A stretch of 64,000 nt of DNA, taken from contig CALCKW010000023.1 of the NCBI GenBank assembly GCA_937965695.1, positions 57,203-121,202 on the forward strand. Reading direction: 5' to 3'. The stretch is from an uncultured Granulosicoccaceae bacterium. GTDB lineage: Bacteria; Pseudomonadota; Gammaproteobacteria; CALCKW01. Both the position numbers and the translations under genes were made by a program. A model generated the notes under the pieces. That model did no database searches and was not told the origin of the DNA. It worked only from the letters and a program-made list of their open reading frames with translations. Every line of letters begins with the position of its first letter. The first letter of the stretch is position 1. Shown piece after piece: positions 46,113 to 55,336 of this stretch.

Positions 46113-47362
46113 GGCTGACTCCTTGCTGCTTTGGTTGAATCATCTCCACGCTTAGGTCTTTTCTGATCTGCTGCTTCACCCTTAACGGGCCGCCCACTCC
46201 CACCGCCAGAGGAACGCGGGGGCTCTACCCCGTCAATTGTCGCCGCAATACGCAAGCCCGACACAGCACTGCCAAGTGGCGTTAGGACTAAAACATCTCC
46301 GGTCTGCAAGCCACTGACCACAGCGTCTTCACCGTCACTGTATAAAAGTTCAACTGCAGCGCGTTTGACCTGCCCGTCTTCGACTAAAAAGACATCACCC
46401 TCAGGCCTTACCAAACGTTCGGGAACAACAAAAACATCTTGGTATTTTCTGCCGGACAATCGAGCTTCGACAAACTGCCCTACTGCCAATTCTTCACCTG
46501 CAGATACTTCCGCAACTACGAATAGCTGACGAGTTGTTACATCGATTTGCCCTTCGCTGCGAGCTAACTTCGCTTGCACCTTGCTGCTACCATCGCTGCT
46601 TATTAATTCTACAAATGCGTCTTCCGCTCCGATGCTAGATATGTCCATGTGCTCTAGCTGCGAACTGTTTAGTGGCAGTCGAACGTCCAGAGCACCGCTC
46701 GCAAAAACGTCACCTAAAGCGCTTCCAGTGGTGACGAATCGACCCTCGTCAACCGCCGTGCCCAACACTTGGCCGGCGTAAGGTGCCAAAATCTGAGTAC
46801 GGGCAAGATCGAGCTGCGCTTTATCCAACTGAGCTTGAGCAGATTGCACCTGCGCCTGCGCAGCCTGTCGCTGCGGCGTGCGAAGCAACAGAGCACCCGG
46901 CTTGCCTTTCTTGCCCAATTTTTTCCAATCACTCGCCGCTTGATCACCGCGAGCTTTCTCTTCGGTGTAATTCGCCCTAGCCTGAATCAACGACGCTTCT
47001 GCACCTCTGACGGCAATTTCATAGTCGCTGGCGTCCAGCTTCAGCAGCACGTCGCCTTTTTCAAAAGTGCTACCCGCTTGAAAATTATCCGATACTTCGG
47101 AAATAACACCGGATACCTGCGTGACTAACGTGGTTTGCTTACGAGGAATAACACTGCCGAAACTACGCAGAGTTACGGCGTAGTCTTGGGGTTCTAGCCG
47201 GGTTGCATCAACAGGAACCATTGTCGTGCGTTGCGCAGGTCTTTTTTGCGCTTCCGGAGGATTGGCTTTTATAAACGAGAAACCAGCAAAACCAATGACC
47301 AAAACTGCAAGCGGCAATGCCACCGCCAAGACTAAACGTAATCCATTCATAGCTGAACTCAT
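46109..47362 (-). CDS. RND efflux periplasmic adaptor (MFP/HlyD-like)
   Basis: A 417-residue membrane fusion protein: an N-terminal membrane anchor (VLAVALPLAVLVIGFAGFSF), a lipoyl half-motif with coiled-coil hairpin (about residues 70-190, ASLIQARANYTEEKAR and QVQSAQAQLDKAQLD), then the beta-barrel and membrane-proximal domains. The C-terminus is an unusual low-complexity tail rich in Gly, Lys, Arg and Ser (from about residue 385). First gene of the operon adaptor-pump-pldA. Confidence 0.93.
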   Translation of the reverse strand: MSSAMNGLRLVLAVALPLAVLVIGFAGFSFIKANPPEAQKRPAQRTTMVPVDATRLEPQDYAVTLRSFGSVIPRKQTTLVTQVSGVISEVSDNFQAGSTFEKGDVLLKLDASDYEIAVRGAEASLIQARANYTEEKARGDQAASDWKKLGKKGKPGALLLRTPQRQAAQAQVQSAQAQLDKAQLDLARTQILAPYAGQVLGTAVDEGRFVTTGSALGDVFASGALDVRLPLNSSQLEHMDISSIGAEDAFVELISSDGSSKVQAKLARSEGQIDVTTRQLFVVAEVSAGEELAVGQFVEARLSGRKYQDVFVVPERLVRPEGDVFLVEDGQVKRAAVELLYSDGEDAVVSGLQTGDVLVLTPLGSAVSGLRIAATIDGVEPPRSSGGGSGRPVKGEAADQKRPKRGDDSTKAARSQP

Positions 47363-47592
47363 GCTTTAAAACCTTTGCCCACAACGAACCACCCCATAAC
47401 GGGCCAAATTATAATTTTAGTGTTTCATTAGCCTTTAGTTACCAGAGAAAGTTCAAGAATTGTAAGCACGGGCTCCAGCGAAGCATAAATAGACTACTCT
47501 GTGTGGCAAATCTGAAAAAACACGAGTGCTGTTACTTTCCGATAGTTATGGAACCTCAGGTTTTTCAATCTTTCCTTGATCATTAAGTGCAA

Positions 47593-47628
47593 AGCAAAAA
47601 AACGCACATAGAAGTGCGCTTTTTTGCT
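47593..47628 (-). terminator. terminator of ffh (possibly bidirectional)
   Basis: Stem CGCAC/GTGCG extended by A/T-rich arms, with a 6-nt loop and long A and T runs on either side, so it can work in both directions. It lies 14 nt beyond the ffh stop. Confidence 0.88.
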
Positions 47629-47641
47629 TGAAGGGATTCTG

Positions 47642-49042
47642 CTACAAACCCGGAAATCCCGGCGGCATACCTCCTGGCGGCATCCCTCCTTTTCCGCCCA
47701 TCATTTTCATCATCTTGGCCATCCCACCGCTTTTAGACATTTTTTTCATCGTCTTAGACATGGTCAGGTGTTGTTTGAGTAAGCGGTTGACATCTTGCAC
47801 TTGGGTGCCAGAGCCTGCAGCTATGCGCTTGCGACGAGAACCTTTGATCAAATCAGGGAATCGGCGCTCACGAGGCGTCATGGAGTTAATAATGGCGACC
47901 ATTCTTCCCACATCACCGCCGCCAGTTGCTTGATTCATGGCTTTTTCGCGCACGGCATCTGGTAACTTATCCATGCCCGGCATTTTGTCCAACATAGCAC
48001 CGATGCCACCCATACCTTGCAACTGGGTCAACTGGTCACGCATGTCATCGAGATCAAAGCCCTTGCCTTTTTTGACCTTGCGAGCCAGTTTCTCGGCTTT
48101 TTTGAGATCGACTTGCTGTGTGACTTCTTCTACTAGGGAGACAACATCGCCCATGCCCAATATACGTGAGGCAATACGGTCTGGGTGAAAGGCCTCTAGG
48201 GCGGTCGTCTTTTCACCAACGCCCATAAATTTAATCGGTACACCGGTGATCATTCGCACTGATAGAGCGGCACCACCACGCGCATCACCGTCGGTCTTGG
48301 TCAGAACCACTCCAGTCAGCGGCAACGCATCACCAAAGGCCTTAGCAGTATTGGCGGCGTCTTGACCCGTCATGGCGTCGACGACAAACAGCGTCTCAAC
48401 TGGCTTGATAGCAGCGTGCAGGTCTTTGATTTCTGCCATCATGGCTTCGTCGATCGCTAGGCGACCCGCCGTATCAACCAGCAGCACATCAACCATCGCA
48501 TTCTTCGCGGCAGCTAACGCATCCAATGCAATCTGTTTGGGCTTCTGATCAGGGGTTGAAGTGTGGAACAACACGTCGACTTCATTGGCTAATGTTTCGA
48601 GCTGCTTAATAGCTGCAGGTCGATACACGTCACAACTGACGACCATCACTTTCTTGCCGCGGCGTTCTTTGAGCAAACGTGAAAGCTTGGCAACTGTTGT
48701 GGTTTTACCCGCACCCTGAAGGCCTGCCATCAACACCACAGCCGGTGGTTGGGCACTCAGATCTAAATCTTCGTTGGTCTCACCCATCACCGACGTCAAT
48801 TCATCACTGACGACCTTAACCAACGCTTGGCCGGGCGAAAGGCTTTGCAGCACTTCGACGCCCATGGCCTTTTCGCGTACTTGTTCGGTGAACTGCTTCA
48901 CCACCGGCAAGGCAACATCGGCCTCAAGTAGCGCCATGCGTACTTCACGCAAGGTATCTTTTACATTTTGCTCAGTAAGGCGCCCTTGGCCACGCAGGTT
49001 TTTAAGGGTACGACCCAAGCGATCGGATAAATTGTCAAACAT
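47642..49042 (-). CDS. ffh: signal recognition particle protein Ffh
   Basis: A 466-residue SRP GTPase. The NG domain shows GLQGAGKTTTVAKL, DVYRPAAIKQL, DTAGRLAID and TKTDGDARGGAALS. The methionine-rich M domain (from about residue 330) ends in the usual Met/Gly/Lys-rich tail. It targets membrane proteins cotranslationally with 4.5S RNA and FtsY. In many gammaproteobacteria ffh lies next to ypjD and a corC-like gene; here those are about 8.5 kb away. Confidence 0.97.
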   Translation of the reverse strand: MFDNLSDRLGRTLKNLRGQGRLTEQNVKDTLREVRMALLEADVALPVVKQFTEQVREKAMGVEVLQSLSPGQALVKVVSDELTSVMGETNEDLDLSAQPPAVVLMAGLQGAGKTTTVAKLSRLLKERRGKKVMVVSCDVYRPAAIKQLETLANEVDVLFHTSTPDQKPKQIALDALAAAKNAMVDVLLVDTAGRLAIDEAMMAEIKDLHAAIKPVETLFVVDAMTGQDAANTAKAFGDALPLTGVVLTKTDGDARGGAALSVRMITGVPIKFMGVGEKTTALEAFHPDRIASRILGMGDVVSLVEEVTQQVDLKKAEKLARKVKKGKGFDLDDMRDQLTQLQGMGGIGAMLDKMPGMDKLPDAVREKAMNQATGGGDVGRMVAIINSMTPRERRFPDLIKGSRRKRIAAGSGTQVQDVNRLLKQHLTMSKTMKKMSKSGGMAKMMKMMGGKGGMPPGGMPPGFPGL

Positions 49043-49172
49043 GTTTGCTGTCCTTTCGAGACCAAATGCAGCTCAAGCGAGCGCTAGTGGCGCGGAAGTA
49101 GAGAAAAAGATAGGCTGAGTATAACGCAGCCATTGTCTAGCTGCGTGCACAGAGCAATTATTCAGGCATATA

Positions 49173-49205
49173 TGTACACACGCTGATCTTTTCAGGGTGT
49201 GTACA
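49173..49205. repeat. inverted repeat between MFS gene and ffh
   Basis: TGTACACAC and its exact complement GTGTGTACA separated by 15 nt. The rest of the 305-nt gap 49043-49347 holds no gene. It is about 130 nt upstream of ffh and 140 nt beyond the MFS stop. It may be a hairpin at the end of the MFS transcript (no T-run) or a protein-binding dyad. Confidence 0.5.
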
Positions 49206-49347
49206 CGGATCGAACGGTGAACCAGCCTGCTCTAGCTCGCTGCAGCAAATGCTGATAAGCAGCTTAGATGGAGTTCAACGCAGTGAACAACTTCAATAGT
49301 GTCTTGACGTACTTCGCAACCTTTGCCAACGACGTTAGACCATCAAT

Positions 49348-50553
49348 TTATAGACGAGGCGGCTGCGTCTTCATGGTTCTCAATAGAAGCAAAAACAGGC
49401 AAATAGACAAAAGACTTGCGCTTATCCCCACGAATCCATTTTTTGCAAAAAAATCTAGTTGGCCACTTTGCCCCGTGGCCAACCAGCCACCTACATAAGC
49501 CGCAGCCGCCATGCCTGCCGACTGAAAAGCCATGTTGAGCGACATAAAAGCACCGCGCTGTCGTCTAATTGGAACCTCGCTGATCACGGCCATTGAGGGG
49601 ATCATCCGACCGCTGATCAGGACAAAGAACAGTGTTGTTGTCGCCAATATCCAGATCAGACTTGTGGGCTCTAGGTGAGTAACCAAATACAGAGGCACCA
49701 TTGCCGTCAGCGCCAAACCAATAAACAACTGTCGCTTTCCAAAGACATCCGACAGTTTGCCAATCAGAGGAGCCGTTATTAGGGTGGCAAATCCGCCGAC
49801 AAAGTAGATCAAGGGAATTTGTTCTGGAAGCATCCCGACATTATTTTGCAAATGCAAAGTCACAAAGGGTATGACGATAAACCCCGTGAAAACTAACGCC
49901 AAAGTAAAGCCATAGGCCATCCAATAGCGCGCGGTGCAGAGCACATTAATAAACGCTCTAAGCATAGATTCATGTTCACCTTCGCGGTGCATCGTCAGTG
50001 AAGGGACCCACTTAAAAGCCGCCAACCAAACCAGACAACTGCCAAACGCGAGGATAAAAAACGGAGCGTGCCAACCAGAGGCATTGGCCGCCAACAAAGC
50101 CAGGGGTACTCCCGCAACTGTCGCGACTGAAAATGCGGCCATTAATTTGCCCATGGCCGCACCACGCCGCTCAAAAGGCACAACATCAGCGACAATGGTC
50201 TGAGAAAGGACGCCTATCATCCCGCCAAAAAAGCCGGCGAAAAATCGCGCTGCCATCAGCTGCCAATAGCCCTCAGCAAGCGCACAAGCAAGGGTCGCAA
50301 CGGCAAACAAAGCATAGGAACTTAGCAATGCTGAGCGTCTATCATAACGATCCAAAACAAAGGCTGATATAAGACTCGCCAGCGCCGCTGCGGCGGTGTA
50401 AGTAGACACCAATGCGCCAAACTGCAGTGCATTTATGTCAAAGACCAGCATCAATTCAGGCCCCAGTGGCATCATGATCATAAAATCCATGATGTGCGTG
50501 AGCTGGATAGCGGCTAGCACCCAGATCAAGCTATTCTCTTGCGGATGGTTCAT
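49348..50553 (-). CDS. MFS transporter
   Basis: A 401-residue major facilitator with about twelve transmembrane helices. The A-like loop after TM2 (DRYDRRSALLSSYALF) and the TM1 start (IQLTHIMDFMIMMPLGPEL) match the Bcr/arabinose-efflux-like group of drug or metabolite exporters. The second half has GKLSDVFGKRQLF in the equivalent loop. The substrate is unknown. It is divergent from the LysE-type gene. Confidence 0.9.
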   Translation of the reverse strand: MNHPQENSLIWVLAAIQLTHIMDFMIMMPLGPELMLVFDINALQFGALVSTYTAAAALASLISAFVLDRYDRRSALLSSYALFAVATLACALAEGYWQLMAARFFAGFFGGMIGVLSQTIVADVVPFERRGAAMGKLMAAFSVATVAGVPLALLAANASGWHAPFFILAFGSCLVWLAAFKWVPSLTMHREGEHESMLRAFINVLCTARYWMAYGFTLALVFTGFIVIPFVTLHLQNNVGMLPEQIPLIYFVGGFATLITAPLIGKLSDVFGKRQLFIGLALTAMVPLYLVTHLEPTSLIWILATTTLFFVLISGRMIPSMAVISEVPIRRQRGAFMSLNMAFQSAGMAAAAYVGGWLATGQSGQLDFFAKNGFVGISASLLSICLFLLLLRTMKTQPPRL

Positions 50554-50763
50554 TTTGCCTCAAGTTAATCGCCGCGTTGCCCGCAGCGCATCTTGTAGCA
50601 TTCTACGCATTAATTGAGAAAGAAATAGCGGCACTACTCACATGGGTCAAAACACCAATAGTCTGAGCACGCACAAATCTGTGATAATCAGGACAAAAGT
50701 TTAAAAGCAACGGTCCATACATACTTTGCCACCTATTTTTCTCCAAAAAAGTTTGCAAACCCC

Positions 50764-51366
50764 ATGATTTTGACATCATTTATAGCGGCGGTGTTTTTTG
50801 CACTCATTACACCAGGACCCGGCGTTTTAAGCACAGCAGGGATTGGCGCAAATTTTGGGCTTCAGGCTGGTTTACGATTTTTACTGGGGCTGTTTGCAGG
50901 TAACGCCGCTGTATTTGTGCTGGTGGCCTGCGGTATGTTTAGCCTTTTGGAAGCAATACCAACTTTTCGTTTAGTACTCGCAGTGGTGTCTCTGCTATAC
51001 CTGCTTTACTTGGCAACGAAAATCGCTTTTGCTGGTTCAAAGCTAGCATTCATCAACCCCGACAACCCACCCGGGATTTGGGGCGGGCTGATGCTGCAAT
51101 TTATCAATCCCAAAGCTTATGCGGTGCACTCATTCTTTTTGTCAAACTTCGCCGTGATGCCAGGCTCACCTATCATCGAGGTCTCGGTCAAATTTTTGAT
51201 AATTAACCTGCTTTGGATTCCGATTCATTTTCTTTGGCTCGGTATGGGCTTACATATGCACAGGCTAGAGCTAGCGCCAAGCTTGCAGCGCCGAATTAAC
51301 GTAGCCATGGCATTCGCCATGTTATTAGTTATTGCCTTGGCAGCGTTTGTTGCACAAGCAGGCTAG
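50764..51366 (+). CDS. LysE/RhtB family translocator
   Basis: A 200-residue membrane protein with six predicted helices. The N-terminal FFALITPGPGVLSTAG carries the family proline-glycine motif, and MLQFINPKAYAVHSFF is the second conserved region. Members export amino acids or related small molecules. Start ATG at 50764 gives the usual N-terminus, although no strong ribosome binding site is seen. Confidence 0.88.
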   Translation: MILTSFIAAVFFALITPGPGVLSTAGIGANFGLQAGLRFLLGLFAGNAAVFVLVACGMFSLLEAIPTFRLVLAVVSLLYLLYLATKIAFAGSKLAFINPDNPPGIWGGLMLQFINPKAYAVHSFFLSNFAVMPGSPIIEVSVKFLIINLLWIPIHFLWLGMGLHMHRLELAPSLQRRINVAMAFAMLLVIALAAFVAQAG

Positions 51367-51448
51367 TGACATCGCTTCATCTTCTATTGGAGCAGACGGA
51401 TACGCTGTCTTAGTCACAACAAAAAAATCTTGACCAGCGCGAGACAGG

Positions 51449-52405
51449 TCACTTGGGGTACTTATAGACAGGATTCCAATCTTCACCCCAAGCTCCTTTC
51501 CAAAATTTCTGCCGAACAGAGTTCTGGATAGGAACACCGCCACTCCAGAGATCCGCTTCGCGCCTGACATGTTGCCGAAAGAACTCCAACAGCATCGATG
51601 CCAGCTCTGCCTCTGTCTCAGCAAAACGGCTATCGCCTGAAAGGTTCTCGGTCTCATTTGGATCGAGCTCTACGTCATAGAGTTCGTCTGCGATGCCGCG
51701 ATTACCTGCACCGTCAAACCGCTTAAAAAAAGCCCATTTCTGCGTACGTACCACTCGGGTTTCCTCCTGCTCTGAATAAACAGCGTCATCCCCCCAATCT
51801 ACAGGCACAACCCCCTTAATCACCGGCATCAGGCTGCGGCTAGGTAGCGGCTCACCATCGACATGCGGTGGCAGTCCAGTGTGTTCAAGGATGGTAGAAT
51901 ACAGATCCATATTCGATACCATCAATTGAGAAGATTCGCCTTTTAACGAAACGCCATTTTGTCGCACAATCATCGGAATAGAATGAGCCGCACGATGCAA
52001 ATTAGAAGGAAAACTGGACCCGCCATGTCCCCAAAAACCGTGCTGCCCTACTGAGAGTCCGTGATCAGTAGTGAATATAAGCAACGTATCTTCTTCAATG
52101 CCCAACTGTTCCAAGCTTGCCATAATTTCACCCACACCGTCATCTACCATAGAGATCTGAGAATAGTAATTTCTCAGAGTCGCCAAGTCGTTGGGCGCGC
52201 GCATCAACATTGAAAAATCTAGGTCAGCAGTAGATTCAGATTGCACCATCAGAAAGCCATCCACGGCCTTCTTGTTCAGCGCCTGCCTTGGCACTGAATT
52301 AATAGGGCAGTCTTCATACCTTTTGGTGTGGTGTGTTTGGTGTGTTTGGTGTGTTTGGTGTGTTGGTTGTGGTTGTTGTTGTGGAGCTCGCGTTGATAAC
52401 ACCAC
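51449..52405 (-). pseudogene. 5'-truncated sulfatase
   Basis: A frame of 318 codons that holds only the C-terminal two thirds of a type I sulfatase: KKAVDGFLMVQSE, YYSQISMVDDGVGEIMASL, the metal motif FTTDHGLSVGQHGFWGHGG and the C-terminal subdomain to VYKYPK. The formylglycine segment (C-x-P/A-S-R) and the first metal-binding Asp pair are missing. At the 5' end the frame runs into a Thr-His-Gln repeat encoded by a 9-bp tandem repeat and then unrelated residues. The product cannot be an active sulfatase. The homologous part ends at about 52325. Confidence 0.85.
52332..52366. repeat. 9-bp tandem repeat at a gene-fragment junction
   Basis: Three exact copies of TGTGTTTGG plus a fourth copy lacking one T. 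The unit is a multiple of three, so it is open on both strands (Gly-Val-Phe one way, Thr-His-Gln the other). It joins a 5'-truncated sulfatase (left, minus strand) and a 5'-truncated TRAP permease (right, plus strand). It could be the scar of a deletion or rearrangement. Confidence 0.85.
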
Positions 52406-52569
52406 CGATGGATATTAACGTTTTTGTTATAAACGGCATAGCCAAAGGTGTGACGTTGGCCCAGGTTTTTCTGGGTGTACTGCCCTTTTGTTTGGCACTC
52501 ATGGCACTGATTGCTTTAGTCATCGCTGTGCCGGAGGTTGCGACGTTGTTGCCAAACATCGCCCAATAG
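52384..52569 (+). pseudogene. C-terminal fragment of a TRAP transporter large permease (DctM-like)
   Basis: About 61 codons reading ELALITPPMDINVFVINGI, then a hydrophobic stretch VFLGVLPFCLALMALIALVI and LLPNIAQ before the stop. This is the last two helices of TRAP large permeases, whose ELxLITPPVG-x-N motif is diagnostic. About 360 upstream codons are missing: the frame enters directly from the 9-bp repeat. It cannot be functional. Confidence 0.8.
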
Positions 52570-52790
52570 CTTAAGCCCAATCACTCCCAGCTTAGAGATA
52601 AGCACCCAAAACCCTACTTTTCCCATTCCTCAAATTTAACTTCTGTTCATCTTTTATTTATTCCTTCTTCAAAAAGCTGACAGTACGCATTTAGGGCCCA
52701 AGCCATATTGTGATAATACGCTGGACAAACTCGCTGAGTTGGCGTCAGCAAAAAGCTTGAACCCTTACATACACATACTCAGGTAAAAAG

Positions 52791-53654
52791 ATGAATCACA
52801 CAAAAAAATCTGTTGCGAGCACTCTTTTCGCGCTAACGACTCTCAGCATGTCGGCACAGGCTGCTTCTGAAACATCTGTTGCGGATGAGGTGATCGCCAA
52901 GCACCGCGCTACACTGGCGGCTAACACAGATGGCGCTGGTTTCGGTCCTCAATCTCCACGAGATATCGATGCAGAAACCGGTTCGAACAATCGTGATTTT
53001 GAAGCGGCACCGAACTACACAGAAATGAATTTGTGCAACATCCATATGCATGAGGGTGCTGAACACAAAGGTGGCGAGTTCACAACTTACGCAGGGAATG
53101 GTGACGGCGAAGGTTACGGCACTGGATTCTTATATTCAGGGGAGCTTTCCGAAGCAGAATTGGCTGACGATGGCATCAGAGTGGGCACTGGGAAACACGG
53201 TGAACTAAAGCCGGGAGATACCATCGAAGTGCACTACGTGCATTCGACTGCGCAAGTTACACCTGGACCAACGTTGGGAGCGTGCCTGAGTGAGTCGATC
53301 ATGAATCCGCAATTGCGCGTTGAAACCCAAGTTTATGTCGTGGTCAATGACGACTCCGCTTTAGATTTCATGGAGCTGACAGCCATTGGTCAAGTGGACG
53401 GCAAGCACCAAGCATTGAACATTCCCACAAACACGGGTGACGCAGTACAGTACGCAGGATCAACAACTGGCCCTAGCTACAACGAAAAGGGTTCACCTTT
53501 ACAGGTTAGCTGGAGCGTGAGACCCAAAGTTGCCAAGGTAAACATAAAAACAGTTGGGCAATGGTTTGAGAACAACATATTCGACGAAGATCATGCACAC
53601 GGTGTACGAAACCTAGTCATGAATCCCGATCTGCTCTCAAAAATCGCGCAATAA
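52791..53654 (+). CDS. delta-class carbonic anhydrase
   Basis: A 287-residue periplasmic protein with a signal peptide (residues 1-24, ends SAQA). The delta-class signature NLCNIHMHEGAEHKGGEF is at residues 80-97, with H85, H87 and H92; further on are H148 and H151 (EVHYVHST) and C165, which may pair with C82. Delta carbonic anhydrases hydrate CO2 with zinc and are best known from diatoms and dinoflagellates, with bacterial relatives. A long hairpin follows the gene, then a two-component system. Family assignment is by motif; activity is inferred. Confidence 0.85.
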   Translation: MNHTKKSVASTLFALTTLSMSAQAASETSVADEVIAKHRATLAANTDGAGFGPQSPRDIDAETGSNNRDFEAAPNYTEMNLCNIHMHEGAEHKGGEFTTYAGNGDGEGYGTGFLYSGELSEAELADDGIRVGTGKHGELKPGDTIEVHYVHSTAQVTPGPTLGACLSESIMNPQLRVETQVYVVVNDDSALDFMELTAIGQVDGKHQALNIPTNTGDAVQYAGSTTGPSYNEKGSPLQVSWSVRPKVAKVNIKTVGQWFENNIFDEDHAHGVRNLVMNPDLLSKIAQ

Positions 53655-53667
53655 CAATCAGAAAGTC

Positions 53668-53697
53668 TGTGCCCACGGTCATTGCAGCGTGGGCACA
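53668..53697 (+). terminator. strong hairpin after the carbonic anhydrase gene
   Basis: Perfect 10-bp stem TGTGCCCACG/CGTGGGCACA with a 10-nt loop, 13 nt after the stop. There is no T-run, so it may be a weak terminator or a 3' stabiliser of the carbonic anhydrase transcript. Confidence 0.6.
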
Positions 53698-53743
53698 GCG
53701 CTGTTGTCGATCTATACTGATCCGATTTTAGAGGAAGGATTGA

Positions 53744-55336
53744 GTGACCTACAGTTTGAAGCGAAGGTTTGTCATCACCGCAATTACCCTGTTCCTCCTC
53801 GTCGGCATCGCCTCAACTGCTCTTTTCTATACCGCCAGCCAGTACAATTTCTATATCGAACGCAGCGGATTAGCGCAGCATGTCTATTCCAGTTACCGAG
53901 CTGTGTCCGATCACACCTACCGAAAATTGAGCGCCTTAGGCCAAATCGTTGAAGAAAATACCTTAAACAATTTGCAGGAGCGATTTCGAAACAAAGAAGC
54001 GTTGCGCAATGCGCTTCGCGATGTCCGAGAAAGTATCGCTGCCGAGCTTACGCATTCAGGCGATGTGTCAGAAGCGTCTGAGCTGGAACACTTTAATAAG
54101 ATCGAGCTACTCGCTGAGGAAATCATCCGAGGCAGTGAGCTTGTCAGGGTAGCGGTGAAAGACAATCAGCGAGACGCAGCAAAAGCAGCTCTGGTAAAAC
54201 TACGCAGCCATGAGGTGGAAGGTAGCTTTATTCGACTGATTGACGAAGCCCTTTCAGAAGAGTTACGCGATGTGAGAGAAACACAGCTCGTCGCACAAGA
54301 ACTCAACACTATTCTCAACAGACTACTGTCGCTCATATTCCTCTGCTTTGTTTTTTTGGGTGCACTGCTACTTTTCACCACTTGGCGTGCGTTGAAACAG
54401 CGCTTACGAGCCTTCGAAAAGGCAACGGCTGCCTATCAAGCAGGGGATTTCTCCTACCTTGTTGCCAATGATGTCGACGATGAATTTTCAGATTTAGCCA
54501 CAGCCCTCAACAACATGGCCTCCGAAGTTGATTCACAAAGGCAACGAGAAAGAAACACCCAAGAAAACCTTGAGGCAATAATCACAAGTCGTACGGCAGA
54601 GTTAAGAGCAACCAATGAAAAGCTGGAAGCAATAAGCGAGACGCGCAAGCAATTCTTGGCCGATATCAGTCACGAACTGCGAACGCCGCTTACGATCATC
54701 CAGGGTGAAGCCGACCTCGCTCTCAGAGAGAAAAGTACAACATCAGAGCAGTTTCGATCTGCGCTGCGCCGTGTAAAAGAACAAACGGTTCACACCACCA
54801 GATTTGTACAGGATTTACTCTTTGTAGCACGCGCTGAAGACGGCAAAGCACCCCTACACAAACGCCCAGTTAATGTTGTGCCTTTAATCAATGAAATTTG
54901 TGATGATTTTGCTGTTATCGCGGATGAAAAGAATATCGAAATATCAAAATCTTGCCCCGACCAAGAAGTTATCGCGAATATTGATGAGAGCAAAATCAAA
55001 CAAGTGATTACAATTTTGCTCGACAATGCCGTTCGCTATTCCTACAAGGACTCTCGCATTCTAGTCAATATTTACGATAAGCATACTTACCTTGTATTAG
55101 AGATTAAAGACACCGGCATAGGATTAAAATACAACGAGGCGAGCCAAGTTTTTTCACGCTTCTACCGCGGAAGCGAAGGATCGGGGAAGACCACAGGGAC
55201 AGGCTTGGGATTACCCGTTGCCAAAGCGATAGTAGATGCCCATGGCGGCATAATTGAATTACGGGGTCAAGACGGTGAAGGATCTACGGCGACTGTCACC
55301 CTCCCAATAGAATTGAAACACAAGGCCTTGCTGTGA
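53744..55336 (+). CDS. sensor histidine kinase
   Basis: A 530-residue membrane kinase: TM1 about 8-30, a helical periplasmic sensor domain of about 160 residues rich in Glu/Arg/Leu, TM2 about 192-214, a HAMP domain, a coiled coil, HisKA with the phospho-acceptor H310 in FLADISHELRTPL, and HATPase_c (N box LLDNAVRYS, DTGIGL, GTGLGLPVAKAI). GTG 53744 has a strong ribosome binding site (GAGGAAGG). The stop overlaps the regulator start (GTGA). The signal is unknown; no sensor family was recognised. Confidence 0.94.
   Translation: MTYSLKRRFVITAITLFLLVGIASTALFYTASQYNFYIERSGLAQHVYSSYRAVSDHTYRKLSALGQIVEENTLNNLQERFRNKEALRNALRDVRESIAAELTHSGDVSEASELEHFNKIELLAEEIIRGSELVRVAVKDNQRDAAKAALVKLRSHEVEGSFIRLIDEALSEELRDVRETQLVAQELNTILNRLLSLIFLCFVFLGALLLFTTWRALKQRLRAFEKATAAYQAGDFSYLVANDVDDEFSDLATALNNMASEVDSQRQRERNTQENLEAIITSRTAELRATNEKLEAISETRKQFLADISHELRTPLTIIQGEADLALREKSTTSEQFRSALRRVKEQTVHTTRFVQDLLFVARAEDGKAPLHKRPVNVVPLINEICDDFAVIADEKNIEISKSCPDQEVIANIDESKIKQVITILLDNAVRYSYKDSRILVNIYDKHTYLVLEIKDTGIGLKYNEASQVFSRFYRGSEGSGKTTGTGLGLPVAKAIVDAHGGIIELRGQDGEGSTATVTLPIELKHKALL

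Noticed and set aside
52332..52366. CRISPR-like array
   Set aside because: The units are only 9 bp, directly adjacent and without spacers; it is a simple tandem repeat.
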